NCBI GenBank assembly: GCA_013368315.1
Contig: JAACJM010000005.1
Coordinates: forward strand, 372,001-436,000
Direction of reading: 5' to 3'
From: Tetrapyrgos nigripes
Taxonomy: Eukaryota; Basidiomycota; Agaricomycetes; Agaricales; Campanellaceae
DNA: 64,000 bases
Every line of letters begins with the position of its first letter. Position 1 is the first letter of the stretch. Positions 1 to 11,739 of the stretch are shown here, piece after piece. The position numbers were made by a program, and so were the translations under genes. The notes below the pieces were generated by a model. That model saw only the letters and a list, made by a program, of their open reading frames with translations, was not told where the DNA came from and made no database searches.

Positions 1-210
1 GGATCTATGATACATTCTACATACTATTACAGGGATGACAGCACAATGACAGCAATGCAGCTAGTACTACAACAATAAATAGATATATTCCTTGAGTGCG
101 AGATTGAGAACTATTACGGCTATGTAGATGCAAATGCAAGTTATTGGTAGTGATACAACTGTGTAACAGTGAACTAATGAACAGGCTCTATATGAGCCCT
201 TCTAGAGGTT

Positions 211-2352
211 TTAAAAGTCACCCAAGTCGACCTCAATCGATTGGATCACCGACGCTTCAAAAGACTTTCCGTTGGGTGGTGCAGGCGAAGCAGTTTTACC
301 TGCTTCAGCCTTTTTGGAAGGACTAGTTGGGTTGGGAGTTGAAGGCCTAGCAGAGACGATGAGTATGAGCACGAGACAGCTAAACTTGCCCACATACCTA
401 GAAGAAGGCGTGATGGCATTAAACGTCCTCGGAATAGTCCTCAACCTCGCACTGGGATCCGTCGGGGTGGAAGTCCCACTATTCCCAGAAAGTGCAAGCT
501 TCCTCTCCCTCCTCCTTCGTTCAGCTTCCATAATCTCCGCTCTCCGAATGGCCTCGGCATTAGCCTTGCGGTTCTTCTCACTCAACTTGGACAAGACATC
601 GGTAGTGTCGTTGTTGGGTGTCGACGTCCCGTCAGTTCCATGTTGAGCGTCAAATTCTGCAATTTTACGGTCGATCTCTTCGACTTCTTTGTAATCTTGT
701 CGACGAAGGGCAAGGATGCGTTCCTGGTTGAGCCGAGACCTTTCAAATGTTGCCCAGCCTGCGGGTCGGTGGGTGGAAAGGGCTTTCTTTCTTGCAAGCA
801 TTTGGGTGAGGTCGCTCTGTCAAACCGTCAGTAAAAAGGTTTCAAGTCTTGGACCAAGAGATGCTAACCTCCGTCATTGGCTGAGTTTCCAGCCTCTGCA
901 TCTGGTCTCGCTTCCGTTCCACTTGGTACTTGATCGGAATTTTAACCTGTTCCGCGATACAGACCTTGGTGAAACGGTCGTATTCACCCTGTTGCTTTCA
1001 TCAGCGCCGACACTTTCACAGATACAAAGACCACTAACCTCTGTGAAGGGAGAGTTTGAGACACGGTCAAGTGGGTACGCACGCACGGCTTTGCCATGCT
1101 TCAGTTCAGCATGTTTGTCAAAGGTAACACCGTCTTCTAATTTGTAGGGCTTTGAGTCGATGAGACCTAGGCAGCGCATCAGAATATTGCATGGGTAGTA
1201 GCGAATAGTCCCCTTACCTATGATTTCACAGACCCTGTAAACTGGCCCCGACTTTTCTTGCCCAATAAGGTATCTAACCCAGGCTCCTATGAGAATAATT
1301 TTCTGTCAATCTCAATCCATACAGCACTCCACGACACAAACGCACCTTTAACATACTCCTCAAACCAAGGCGCCATACAATGCTTAGCCAAATGCCCGCG
1401 AGTAAGTCGAACGTTTTCCAATTCCAACATCTTGACGGGCTCCTTGTCAGACACCGTAGATGACGAGGGCTTGCCGAGTAACTTGGCTTCACGTTCTTCT
1501 TCTTGCTCAGTCTTCGTGATGATCCCGTCTTCGTCTTCTTCGTCCGAGGTCTCCATGTCCATTGGAGACTCGGAACGTTCTCTCTTCGGCGAGCCACCGG
1601 AACCTCGGTTCTGGCAAGGAATCAGTGAGACATAGCTTGATAACCCCAGCAACCTCGACCACGTACTCGGTTTCTCTCGTCCTTGGCTTTTCTCCTCGCT
1701 TTTAACTCATCGAGCTTCCTGGTCTTCTCCTTGGTCGCCCCTCTAGCAGTGTGCTGACCTGGAAAAATAGAGAAACACGTCAGCTTCCGTGTAACAAGGA
1801 AGGAAGGAAACGAAACACGCACGTTTAGCAGCCTTTGCTACCCCATCCAACTCTGTCCTCTGAGCATTCACCATTTGTGAGATGGCTCGCTTGTCTTTGA
1901 TCTTTTGGACCTCCTCCATCCTTTGCGCCAAGATATCTTCGCGCTCGAATTCGGACATTTGCATAAGGCTTCAGTGCAATAACCCGTCATAGGCACAGCG
2001 AGAGTGAGATAGGATAAGGAAAGGATGGAAGGGACGGGATATGTCAGAACCAAGTTATAGTCAATCCCTTGGTCCAGGTTATACTGACCGTTGTTTGTCA
2101 GTGTCATCCACGTATTTGCCTTCTAGAGGATACGGATCCTCAAGGTCTTCGCTTTCGGGGCCTTCGCCTTCATCCGAGTCACTAGAAGCCAGGAAAAATT
2201 AGAAGCCTGGAAGAGAGACGTGTCCAGAAGAATGCAACGCACTCGGCCTTTCGTCGTTTAGACGAAGAGTTTTTGGATTTGGTTCTCTTTCGCTTCTTTT
2301 CTGGAGAGCCTGCTTCTACGAGCTCGAGGAGTTCATCGTCAAAGTCGGACAT
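211..2352 (-). CDS. RTF1: Rtf1-like Paf1 complex subunit, Plus-3 domain (spliced)
   Basis: Predicted nuclear transcription-elongation factor of the Paf1 complex. The start at 2352 opens with MSDFDDELLELVEAG followed by a basic KKRKRTKS stretch. Next come acidic and EREDILAQRMEEVQKIKD-type coiled segments, then the Plus-3 domain around 1300-900 (GPVYRVCEI, GLIDSKPYKLEDGVTFDKHA, HGKAVRAYPLDRVSNSPF). The C-terminal half (801-211) is a charged coiled coil (KEVEEIDRKIAEFDAQHG, ANAEAIRRAEIMEAERRRRE). The end is DLGDF plus stop at 211-213. I infer about eight short introns with GT...AG borders. The order of regions (acidic N-terminus, Plus-3, coiled-coil tail) matches the Rtf1 family. The last intron (about 51 nt, near 357-407) is a multiple of three and has no stop. 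Exon borders are approximate. No inactivating lesion was seen, so this is probably a working host gene. Confidence 0.88.
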
Positions 2353-2445
2353 GGTGGAAGGAGGGAAGGAAGGAAGGAATGACAGGGATCACACAAACGT
2401 TTGAGTTGTACAACTGGCAGTTGATGGCAGTGCTGGTTTGCTTGG

Positions 2446-2661
2446 CTAAGGCCTTCGGTTTGTTTGGTTTGGGCCTGGACCGTCGTCCTCACGGTGTGCA
2501 CTTTCCCGACACTTTCCTGTTGAAAATTTAAACGAGTTGAGTAGGCTCGTAACCAGCCTGCCTTTGAGGAGCTGACGATCGCTGGGCTCAGTAGCTGCCG
2601 TAGGCAGGCTGGTGTTTCTCGGACGTTTCTTAGCGGGTGTCCTCGGAGTCTGGAAAACCAT
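2446..2661 (-). pseudogene. Left copy of an inverted duplication: small unrecognised ORF
   Basis: A 71-codon frame that begins MVFQTPRTPAKKRPRNTS and includes TEPSDRQLLKGRLV. It lies just upstream of the Rtf1 start and is read in the same direction. The first ~40 residues are nearly the same as those encoded in the opposite direction at 2912-3030 (QTPRTPTKKRPRNTS, TEPSNRQFLKGRLV), so this is one arm of an inverted duplication. The shared amino-acid frame suggests that both arms come from a coding exon. After GRLV the two copies differ. I do not recognise the family. This arm probably lost the downstream exon and may now act as part of the Rtf1 promoter or 5' leader. Confidence 0.45.
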
Positions 2662-3035
2662 TTAAAAGTCGGTCGATCCCGCGCCCTCTATACAGCACAC
2701 TTTAGTTCCGGTGTTGTTTCTGCGAAGTAGTCCTCTGTAAGTAGTAGAGACATAAAGTCGAAATAAATGCACTATTGCAGTGATAGCACCTCGTATCTTC
2801 ATATTTGTCCCATTAGAGGCCTGTCTGCTTGGATTAGTGGCTACTATATGCTAAAGACTTCACGATGGTTCAAGGCTGCCTGAAACTCGCCGGCCGATCG
2901 TTTCTATTGCTTTTCAGACTCCGAGGACACCCACTAAGAAACGTCCGAGAAACACCAGCCTGCCTACGGCAACTACTGAGCCCAGCAATCGTCAGTTCCT
3001 CAAAGGCAGGCTGGTTTACGAGCTTACGAGTTGAG
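2531..3035. repeat. Inverted duplication, ~125 bp arms, ~250 bp spacer
   Basis: The arm at 2531-2658 is repeated in reverse complement at 2911-3035. The shared core runs from the CAGACTCCGAGGACACCC end to the AAGGCAGGCTGGTT end, with scattered point differences. The spacer (2659-2910) has no convincing gene. Both arms keep the same reading frame over ~40 codons. Confidence 0.85.
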
Positions 3036-3254
3036 CGTTTGTACAGTTCGGTCGAGAAACGAGATGAAAATTTATTGTATACTGAATTTAATTAGTGTTT
3101 CATCTCGTTTTTCACTTGGGATGAAAGCGTTTTACCATTGGCTTTTTCTCAATACATTCCTCCTCCTCACGGAAAGTGCATACCAACCCCCGCCGTGCGT
3201 CAACTCTTCTTGAAGTTCGTCGGGCAAAAGCTGGCAAAGCAAACGCGACTATAG
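2865..3254 (+). CDS. Small unrecognised spliced gene (right copy of the inverted duplication)
   Basis: A likely two- or three-exon gene read rightwards. An acceptor-like TTGCTTTTCAG ends at 2917 and precedes the exon QTPRTPTKKRPRNTS...RQFLKGRL. A possible donor (CTG|GTTTAC) follows near 3014. A second coding stretch runs from about 3112 to the TAG at 3252-3254 and reads FTWDESVLPLAFSQYIPPPH, then KCIPTPAVRQLFLKFVGQKL, then AKQTRL. That tail has the composition of real protein (basic and hydrophobic alternation) and a clean stop. The start is uncertain: ATG at 2865 is one option. I do not recognise the family. Because this copy has the C-terminal exon and the 2446-2661 copy does not, it is more likely to be the functional one. 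Confidence 0.4.
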
Positions 3255-3337
3255 GATTACACAGGTATGTATGTACATTGGTTATATAGATACAGGGCTA
3301 GTAACCATTATAGCCTCACAACTTGAGCAGATGATCC

Positions 3338-5915
3338 TTAAGCCGCCGGGGCGGGTGCTCCAGGATGAGCAGCGGTCCATTTATCCCAGTACAGTGGTTG
3401 GGAGGAAAGGACGCTATTTAGGCGAAGGTGATTGTTAGTGTCTAGTCACAACTGGCCGTGCAAAATCACTCACTTCGCAAGAGCATCTTCATCCAGAGGC
3501 GGCTGAGCACCAGTACCGATTAAAGTCTTCGACCCAAAACTGGGTACGCCATCAGCAAGGACGAATACAAAGGCTGGTCCTGGAGAGTAGATGGTCGGGG
3601 ATGGAGGACCTGCAATGGTCAGTTTCGTCTTGTGGTGAGAAAGTTCTGATACAAGGCCAACAAGACGCTGGCCCATGTGTACACCGTGCGTGGCGAAACC
3701 GAGGTCCATGATGACGACTGTAGGGAGGTGAGTGAGGACTTAATTTTATTCCTCTCTAGTAGTAGGCAGCTTACCAGAAACATTCTCCGCTCCTGGAGGA
3801 AGATCGACGTCAAGTGTGATCTTGGAGTTGTAGTCAAAGGTTTTGGGCAAGCCAGTATAGGTGGGACGAGGCTTCTCCATATACGGTGGGGATAGCCATT
3901 CCAATCTAGCAAGATCATCATAAGCCTCATCTATCTGCACTTCAATGTTTCCCTTACCTATACTCAGTCGGATAGAGGTGGGTCTCCACATCGTTATTCG
4001 GATTAGATCCAGCTAACAAAATCGACCCATTCGGAGTCAAACTCGACGTAGAATGATACAGTCTGGGAATCTCCGATGTAGGAAGCCCTTCTTGAGTGAA
4101 TCGTTTACCGAGCGGTGCAGTAGGATCATAAATAGCAGGTGTAAGCGCTGGGTGATCGCAGTCGCTCTCGCCGATTTGATCTTTCGTCTAGATGTATAAG
4201 CACTTCAGTATAGTAAAACAAGACGAATAGCCCAACCGGGATAATGGGACGACGAAAAGACATACAAATCCATTCCCAGCAATACCCGTCTGCGCGCCAT
4301 TCACTATCGTCACTCGACCATCCGGAAGAAGTATGAGTTCCGCCATAATTCGTGGCTCGGGCATATGTTCGACTTGCCATCCCGCAGCGATACCTTCATC
4401 GTTGAGTACCATTCTGACACACTGGTCCGATGTTGGAGATTGTGAAGACGGTATTCCTGGCGTGAACAACTCCGCGTCATCGTCGAGTGTAGATCCGCCG
4501 CAGATTAAGACTTCAGGTGTGTAGTTGTTTTCAAGTGTGAGTGGGAGGAGAGTAGCTCCAGCTGAGAATGGGGAGCTTTGTGTACGCAGGCCAGTGAGTA
4601 ACTCGTCATTCTAAATGGACTTGGACTTACCTGATCCGAACACCATTGGGAATGCCAGGAAGATTTCGTACTTGTTCATTCGTTTTCCAGTCGAAAATCA
4701 TTGCTTGCGTATTGGCAGCGATGAAGAGGTTTCCATCTGGGAGTGTGATGACGAGTGGGAAATGATTGGCGTTGAGAGTGTCCTGCAGGAATGGGCTGTA
4801 GATTGGGGTGCCATTGTGACCTGTGTAACGATTACATGGATTAAGCACCAGCAAACGTAACTCGGGAAACAAAGCATACCATGAATGTTCTTGGGAGGGT
4901 AAAACTCGTATGTGGGGTTGATGATGGTCGAGTTGTCGATGGCCCTAGTGTTTTAGGGATCATGTTAATCTCTCCATAGCAAGTCAAACAGCGAGCTTGA
5001 ATTTCTCACCAAAAATCCCAGGAACCACTGTATATGATGGATTGGATCAGAACTTGTCCTATTCTTCATTCCGATCTCCCGTAAATAGACTCACCCAAAT
5101 AGTAGAACGGACCCATCTTCAAGCCGAGCCTGCAGGTGCAGATCAGTGAGTATTCATTACCTTCTCTTAAATGGTTGGGAAAAGACTCCTGACGGACGAA
5201 GGATACCACCTCAACGATCCCATTCGGCGTACGCGTTGGTCTTCAAAAACATCACAGTTCCCGTCTTCGCAAGGATCAAACAAGCGGATTGAAGCCAAGC
5301 CATTGTCTCCTGCAAAGGTCACATTCAAATATCAACTCGTTCAGAGACGTTGATGCATCCAATAGCGCCGGAATGAATCATCTCACCGGTGGCTACAGGA
5401 AAAACGGCATTGCCACCAGAACTGACCATAGTCCCATTGGATAGGAAGCTCCCAGTTGCACACCAAGTGTTGCTTGTGGGGTTTAAAGGACGAACTGTTC
5501 TAGTTACAAGGTTCAGTTCTGCAGCCCAAGCAACGTGGCCATTGGTTTGGAGAGGATTATGTTCGCTGTTCATAGGAAGCATGCATAGTGTGTTCAATGA
5601 TCAATGTTATGACTCGGATCGATACCAATGCCAAAAGATTGATGAAGGAAGGAAGGTGAAAGAATCACATACGCTTTGTCAAAAATCAACACAGTCGTCT
5701 CAGAAACGACGGCGAGCTCTAGTGCACTGACGCCTGAGTTTCTGAAAGTGGTCAGAAATTCAGATTAGTAGGCGTTCAAGACGATGGTATGGACGAGTAG
5801 TAACGCACCCATCCTGTACCAAAGACCATTGGCCGGGAGCGTATTGGGCTTGAGCAGCAATCGATCCGACGAGGACACAGGTGAGTAGAGAGCGAAACGT
5901 AAATGAGAGGTTCAT
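3338..5915 (-). CDS. Glyoxal oxidase-like copper radical oxidase (secreted, spliced)
   Basis: Predicted extracellular copper-radical oxidase of the glyoxal oxidase family; such enzymes oxidise aldehydes and make H2O2 for peroxidases. The start at 5915 gives a signal peptide (MNLSFTFRSLLTCVLVGSIA, then AQAQYAPGQW). Family active-site regions are visible: TWCATGSFLSNG (cysteine of the Cys-Tyr cofactor, ~5450), NPTYEFYPPKNIHG (radical tyrosine, ~4900), RLYHSTSSLTPNGSILLAG (axial Tyr and His ligand, ~4040), and GFATHGVHM (C-terminal His ligand, ~3690). The last intron (about 3417-3473) joins DEDALA to N-VLSSQPLYWDKW, and the protein ends GAPAPAA with a stop at 3338-3340. I count about ten introns; borders are approximate. 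A partial paralogue lies at 28398-30115. No lesion was seen, so it looks intact. Confidence 0.9.
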
Positions 5916-6301
5916 CGCGAGGGATTTTGAGGCAAGCCCTTGTCGTCACTCGAGGCTTAAATACTTCGTCCTGAATAAGTTCTCCTCGTGATCAGGCACT
6001 TCACTTTTAAAGTTTTCGACAGTTTCTCCTGGACCTATTTTTCTCGCCAAGTTGCCAATTGGCTGTATTTATGGCCCTCCATTCGCTGCCTGAGAAGCAT
6101 AGCAGCCTCTAGATTAGATTGTATGCGGTTGATTCTACTGAACTTTATGCCGGAAAGGATAGACAGCGTGAGTATAAGTATTAGCGAAGAACTCTGAAGA
6201 ACAGAAGTACTACCTTATGACTCAGACCTACGCCGTGGCCCCCTGGCAGCCCTGGAAGTAATGATATGTGGACACTTCCATCCTGAACCTGACTACATAG
6301 T

Positions 6302-6352
6302 GACGAGGGAAATGTGGGCCATCGCTGCGCGTGGCACGATAACGAGGCCCAA
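6302..6352 (+). repeat. Dispersed ~50 bp hairpin motif, copy A
   Basis: GGGCC-ATCG at 6316-6324 pairs with CGAT and GGCCC at 6337-6350. The unit is about 85 percent identical to 50317-50364 and more distantly similar to 30150-30189, next to the Helitron 3' end. It can also be read as protein (REMWAIAARGTITRPK), so a coding relic is possible. Confidence 0.55.
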
Positions 6353-7596
6353 ATCTGGTGTAAAACTGTGAGGAGCCCGGCATGATAGTGATTGAATTGG
6401 AGTCCCATGTGACGCTTCAGGCGATTGGCGAAATCCGAATCGGAATAAAAAAGATACTATCCACACCCCAGCTGCAGAAGTGATACATTTCGGAGAAATT
6501 GGTCCATATCTTCGTCCCTCCCTCATTTCCCTTCATATAACCTGAACAGTAGATACTTTCATACATTATTTGCATTCCTATGTAACCAGATTCACCAGAT
6601 TTGCACAGAGACATTTGCCATGGGCTAACAACGACGAAAAAACTTGAACGCGTTTCCACGAGCGTGACAGAATACGGTTGCCCATCGGGATAAGGTCAAG
6701 TTTGACTTGGATTGTCGACTTCTTCCCTTAGCCGACACCTGCTTTCGGGTCCTGGCACTCTGTGACTGGACTTGGTCCTTGGTCGATGTATCTAGCTAGC
6801 TATTGTCTTGCTGGATATTCCCTCCTCCCGAGTCCTCCTCTAAATGAAGCATTGGGATTGGTTCTATCTAGTTCTACAGTAAGTATCTTCTCTAGATTTC
6901 GAATCCGTTTAACGTTCGTGCATGTTGACCAAGCCACTTCTAAGTTGTGCTGGCCTGCCAAGTATTCCCACGAAGTCTATATACTGCCGCCAACGTCTCA
7001 TCCCCTCTCATCCCGCCTTCTCCCGCCCCTACTTCACATACTTACCTACATATGTAGCCCTACTTCACATACAGACCTCCTACATATGCATTGCCAGTAC
7101 ATCTAATGACAAATACTTTGCACTTATTGATACCTAGCCAGTAAGTACTACATATGTAGTACTTGACCTGTTATCACGGTAGAGCTATAGCTATAAGCCT
7201 TAGTTTTGCGAACAACTTGCAAATATTACGGCCTGTTGTTCATGCATGTATGGCAGCGAAAGATAGTGCGCCAAAGGGCAGTTGCTGAACATAAGCTATT
7301 TAACCATATAGGGAATACGGTGGTAATGACGCATGCGTCGGGATTGCTCGTTGCACTGCGCCTTTGTTCATGCAATACGACATTGTGGATAGAACCTCTA
7401 GATATTTTTGTAAAATGTAACCATAGAATATATCTTCAACTTATGCTACCCTTTGGTAGAAGCTGATAGTGGAAAGCAGTACTTATTTCCTTAATACAGT
7501 GGTATGTTTAATTGGACATTCCACTCTTAAGAGTATGCACCGTGACACATATTGCATTGTATAATGGCATATATACATCCTTAAATGTGTCTTGCG

Positions 7597-7653
7597 TAGT
7601 GGCGGGTAACGCGCCAACATTTATTGTTTGTGTAATGTTTGCCCGCCACTTTA
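7597..7653. repeat. Imperfect inverted repeat (MITE-like foldback)
   Basis: GTGGCGGGTAA...AACATT is followed after a short loop by AATGTTTGCCCGCCAC. The two sides pair except for a six-base CGCGCC bulge. Flanking target duplications are not clear. Confidence 0.45.
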
Positions 7654-8096
7654 CCTTTGTGACAACGGTGAGCTCAACCCTATCACTTTCTGCATCCTAA
7701 TTCTTACATTGAACAACTCTAATATGGTCTAAACCTCATTATATGTAATTTTATGGATATCTGAAATGATTTAGGATTCGAAACTGGAAAGTTACTATTT
7801 CGTGTCAGCTTTCTGATGTACTTCCTGGTACTAAAAATGCTTTAAGAGAGTGACATACCCAAAAAGCGTATACTAGCAGGATAGCTTCATGTATCATTAT
7901 ATACAATATTATCTCCCTTATGAGCATTTTTTCAGCCTTTTAAACCCCTAGATAAGTGCTCTATTTGAGTATGAGTGCTGTGAAATGACCAAATTTCAAG
8001 TCTTTTTTATTAATATACTTGTATACCTAGTATTACCGAGGATCTCGCTGTGAAAAAAATTCCAGAGATACCTATACATCTCCCAAGCATATCCCG

Positions 8097-9357
8097 TCAA
8101 TTTCTGAGGCACATATCTGCTTGTTGAGGCAAGCCAAGTTGAGGCAAACAGAGGGCAGGTACCATAGGATGCGTGGGAAGTGACATCGGGTATTCCCGAA
8201 TAGAGTCAGGGACAAGCTTTTTCCCAACGTTGAAGGTCATAACATATGTATCCTGGTCGTTGAGTGGTAGCCAGGTATCCTTTGAACTGCTTCTACAGGT
8301 TTCTAAGTAGGTTAATGCACCATGGGCATGATGGCAGCAAAGTTCCTTACCTTCACCTTGGATGATCATGTAATAACAAGGTAATGTAATTATGGTACAA
8401 TGGTGGCTCATAGATCATTTCAGTGTTACTACGTTGGTACAACTTGCTGTAGAGAGTCATATACATGTATACTGGAGGAACATCCTTTGTAGTCTACCTA
8501 CAGTAAGTATGCATATGTATTGCTATCAAGGAAGCCCTCTATGTGCTGGTGGGCACCATCTTAAATGTTGGAAATCTTGAGAAGGCAGGGCATGGCAGGA
8601 TACAGTGTCAGTGACAGAAAGAAGGCATTACAGGTTGTGGGAACAGGCAGGATAAAGCCTAGATGTGTCTGTGACCATCCCTGATGGTCCTGCACACTGG
8701 GACACCTATCTGCCCCAGCCAACCTTTAAGCAACTTGGGGGAACCTGCAGATAATGCCTTGTAGACAACTGGATCAACAATCAAATTAATGCTTGTGTAT
8801 ATCCAGCTAATTGGTAATATCAGGTGACTATTCCATGTACATTGTCACTATAGAAAGCATGACAGGACCCTGGAATTCTCAAGTGACATTAAGTGAAGTC
8901 AAACTTGACCTTATCCTGATGGGCAACCGTAGACAGAAATGCTTTTGCATAAGCTATCCCATCAATGAAATCCTGCAAAGCTTTGTATGGCAGCCCCTAC
9001 AACTGATCTATTCTTATACAGCTTTTTCCTGGATCAAAATCTGAGTTTTGTGCCTTTGTATGCAGCAAACAAGGTGGAAGGGATAGAAAAGTTGCTTTAA
9101 ACTCTGCTTGGCACCTGCTTTTTTGAAAGAGGGTCACACCTGTCACATATATCACTTTCCCACCAATACACTGTCACAAAATGTCCTTCATTGGCCCTCC
9201 ACAGCATGTATGAAGATTGTTGATCTGATGTGTCCTCGAAGAGGGTGAGGCAGATAGAGGTCTTCAGATGCATGTGATGCAGTACCTTCCTCTTTAGTCA
9301 GTACCGCCAGCACAGTCCAAAGACTCTGTAAGGGGACAGTTTCCTTTTTCCTTCCCT
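8097..9357. pseudogene. Degenerate coding relics, family not recognised
   Basis: Short frames on both strands read like decayed protein. The minus strand at 8097-8411 includes DTYVMTFNVGKKLVPDSIRE and ends LGLPQQADMCLRN plus stop. The plus strand around 8690-8800 reads HWDTYLPQPTFKQLGG and DNWINNQINA, with stops between. CpG is very rare here. This is probably old transposon sequence, but I cannot name a family. Confidence 0.3.
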
Positions 9358-9834
9358 TCTCCTTTAGGACTTGTTTTTTCTTGTTTTATCTGGACTTCAT
9401 TGACTTGTTTATCTCTGTTTCATTGTTTCATCATCCATCATTTATTGTTCATCATTTGATCTCTCATCATTCCACCTTTCTATTACCTTGTTTCAACTGT
9501 ACAGTTTTGTAGATCTTTTCCCAGGCCTTCATACGAGTATATATACCCCTTCCCTGCAGGTGAGTATCCTTGAGTTTTTCTCTTTGGATCTCCTCCTGCA
9601 GGTGCGTAGTATGTCAGTCTTGTATCTTCTAGTTCTGATTTATATATCTTTGGATCTCCTCCTGCAGTTGTTGAGTGAGTGCCTCACATGTCAGGAGTCA
9701 CCCTTACACTCTCTGTATCTGAGTGGGGACTGCACTCTTAGAGTCCTCAATTCTATTGTCCTTTGTTTCAAATAATATACATTATCTACACTCATTTCAC
9801 CCATGCATATGCTCCCTCTTAATCAAACCAAGAT
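9358..9834 (+). repeat. Pyrimidine-rich leader with a repeated 20-mer
   Basis: A T/C-rich tract precedes the Ngaro-like Gag frame. The exact 20-mer CTTTGGATCTCCTCCTGCAG occurs at 9582-9601 and 9648-9667, 66 bp apart, and a third partial match (CCTTCCCTGCAGGTGAG) lies at 9549-9564. It is probably part of the 5' region of the retroelement that follows. Confidence 0.5.
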
Positions 9835-11720
9835 ATGAGTAGGCTACATTTCAACCTGTTCTTTGATGAATGCCCAGACTACAGCTCTGACACTGATGCG
9901 GCCCTGGAAGATGTTACCACCAAGGAACAAGCAATACAATTCCTAAAGGACTTGTGGACAGCAGACAACACACAACAGACAAGATGAACCAAACAGAAAG
10001 AAGAAGACAGATTAGCAGAGGAACAGAGGAGGGAACAAGCAGAGGAAGAGCAGAGAACTCTTGCAGCTGAAGAAGAGAAGAAGGAGGAGGAAGCTAGGAA
10101 AGAAAAGGAGAAAACCTGAGCCACTCTCCATCTGATCCCTAGTACAGGAGTACAGTGCCTCTGGGACAGGATCCATCCCTTTGCCTGGAAGAAGTTAGAA
10201 ACCCACAAATATTTCCTCCTCTGGTACTGTCTACCCACAGCTGTGTTGGAAGCTGTGAAGTTTGAATGCTTGCTCACTGAGGACACTGGTTTCTCCCTGG
10301 TCCAGGGCAAGAACTTGTCTTACACAGTCAAAGTGATTGACACTGCCAAGCCCTCCCCAAATGCCAAAACTGATGAAAACCTCACCTGGACTGAAGTGAT
10401 GTGAGCCAAAACAGTCTACCTCACCAACCTATCCATTGGAAACTACTCCAATGAACATATTCAAATGTTCTCAAAGTTTTACATCAACATGGAACTCCAT
10501 TCCATGCTATGTACCCTCCAGGGTGAGAAGACCTTTGCTCATTACCACACCAAACTACGGTGAGACTGGTACCAAGTGAATGAAGATGGACAACTATATG
10601 ACCTATCCATCATCAATGAAGAAATCCTGTATGAGTGCAAATCAGAAATACAGGAAGAGGAGATGAATAGCACTTTATTATGGTATGCCAAACTGCTTAG
10701 ATGAAACTTCATTAGGCTAACAAATCCTTTTTGCATCTCCTTACTGTTAACCACATACACAACATCCTTTCCCCATCTTCTCGTCCACTAATCTACCTAC
10801 TCCACCAGTGCATCCATGCACCCATTTACACACAATGGGTGCATCTACGCACCCATCTACTCTACTCACAATGGCTGCCCAATGGGCCTCACAATGCCTT
10901 CCATCTACCTACCCTTAATGATGCATCAACATATCCTCCTACCAAATGCATCAGGCATCTATGCACCCTCCACCAGCACCAATGCCACAAATAGCAAAAA
11001 CCTACCCACTTCTCACATCAATGTACCCACCTCGGTCACCAACATGATGGCCACATCCAAATCATACATCCACTGCACTTTCACCTGTCACAACCATACC
11101 CACATCCACACCATCACTGCCACATCACACAGGATGAACCTCATGACTGCACAACTGGAGTTGCAAAAGAGTGCTCTCCTGAATGCTGGCAAAACCCATC
11201 AGAGAACTGCTTCCTCCAAGCAAGCTTGTTGGTACTCCTCCCCCAAATCTCCCTCAGCTACCCAATCCCCCAAGAAACTGAAGACGACCACCTCACAAGC
11301 ATTTTGAGCAGCAGACCACCCCAAAACTGACAAGCTCTCGAGATGCCCACTCTGCCTCAGTGACTTCCTACACAACATCTGCAAATGCAAGACTGCAGTC
11401 ATGTGGAACAACACCACAACCACATGTTGCAAATGAAATGCATGGGGCCATCCTGAAAACCCTAGCAGTGTCGAAATCTGCACCAATTGGCAAACTTGTA
11501 ATGGTTGCACCACTACCAAACCCCACCAGCCCCACAAATGTTCAGGATGCTGAAACGCTAACCATGGAGCTCAGGAATGTCCTCTTGGACTGTAAACAAA
11601 AAGCATTCACCCCACTACATGCAGCCGAATGGCAGAGGTACTCAAAGAAACTGGACTTCTATGTAAATACCTGGATCTACCAATGTCCATACAGCATACT
11701 TTCTCCCCTCTGAACAATGT
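9835..11720 (+). pseudogene. Gag-like protein of the Ngaro/DIRS-like element (broken)
   Basis: It begins MSRLHFNLFFDECPDYSSDT at 9835. A Glu/Lys-rich coiled coil (EEQRREQAEEEQRTLAAEEE) follows, then a segment around GVQCLWDRIHPFAWKKLETH, and a Ser/Thr/Pro/His-rich middle. A C-terminal Cys-rich part with zinc-knuckle spacing (CCKCNAWGH and HKCSGC-x-NANHGAQECPL) lies near 11410-11590. At least seven in-frame stops interrupt the first 1.5 kb, six of them TGA, often after codons where CGA would fit. The role in a live element would be nucleocapsid and RNA packaging. Confidence 0.65.
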
Positions 11721-11739
11721 CGTCACTGAAGAACACAAA

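Larger units (their letters stand above)
5916..8096. other. Gene-poor stretch with short repeats
   Basis: No convincing gene. It holds a 50 bp hairpin motif shared with two other places (6302-6352) and a two-copy ~31 bp repeat near 7037-7098 (CCTACTTCACATAC units). It also holds an imperfect foldback at 7597-7653 (GTGGCGGG...CCCGCCAC). The rest is AT-rich filler with many stops in all frames. Confidence 0.5.
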
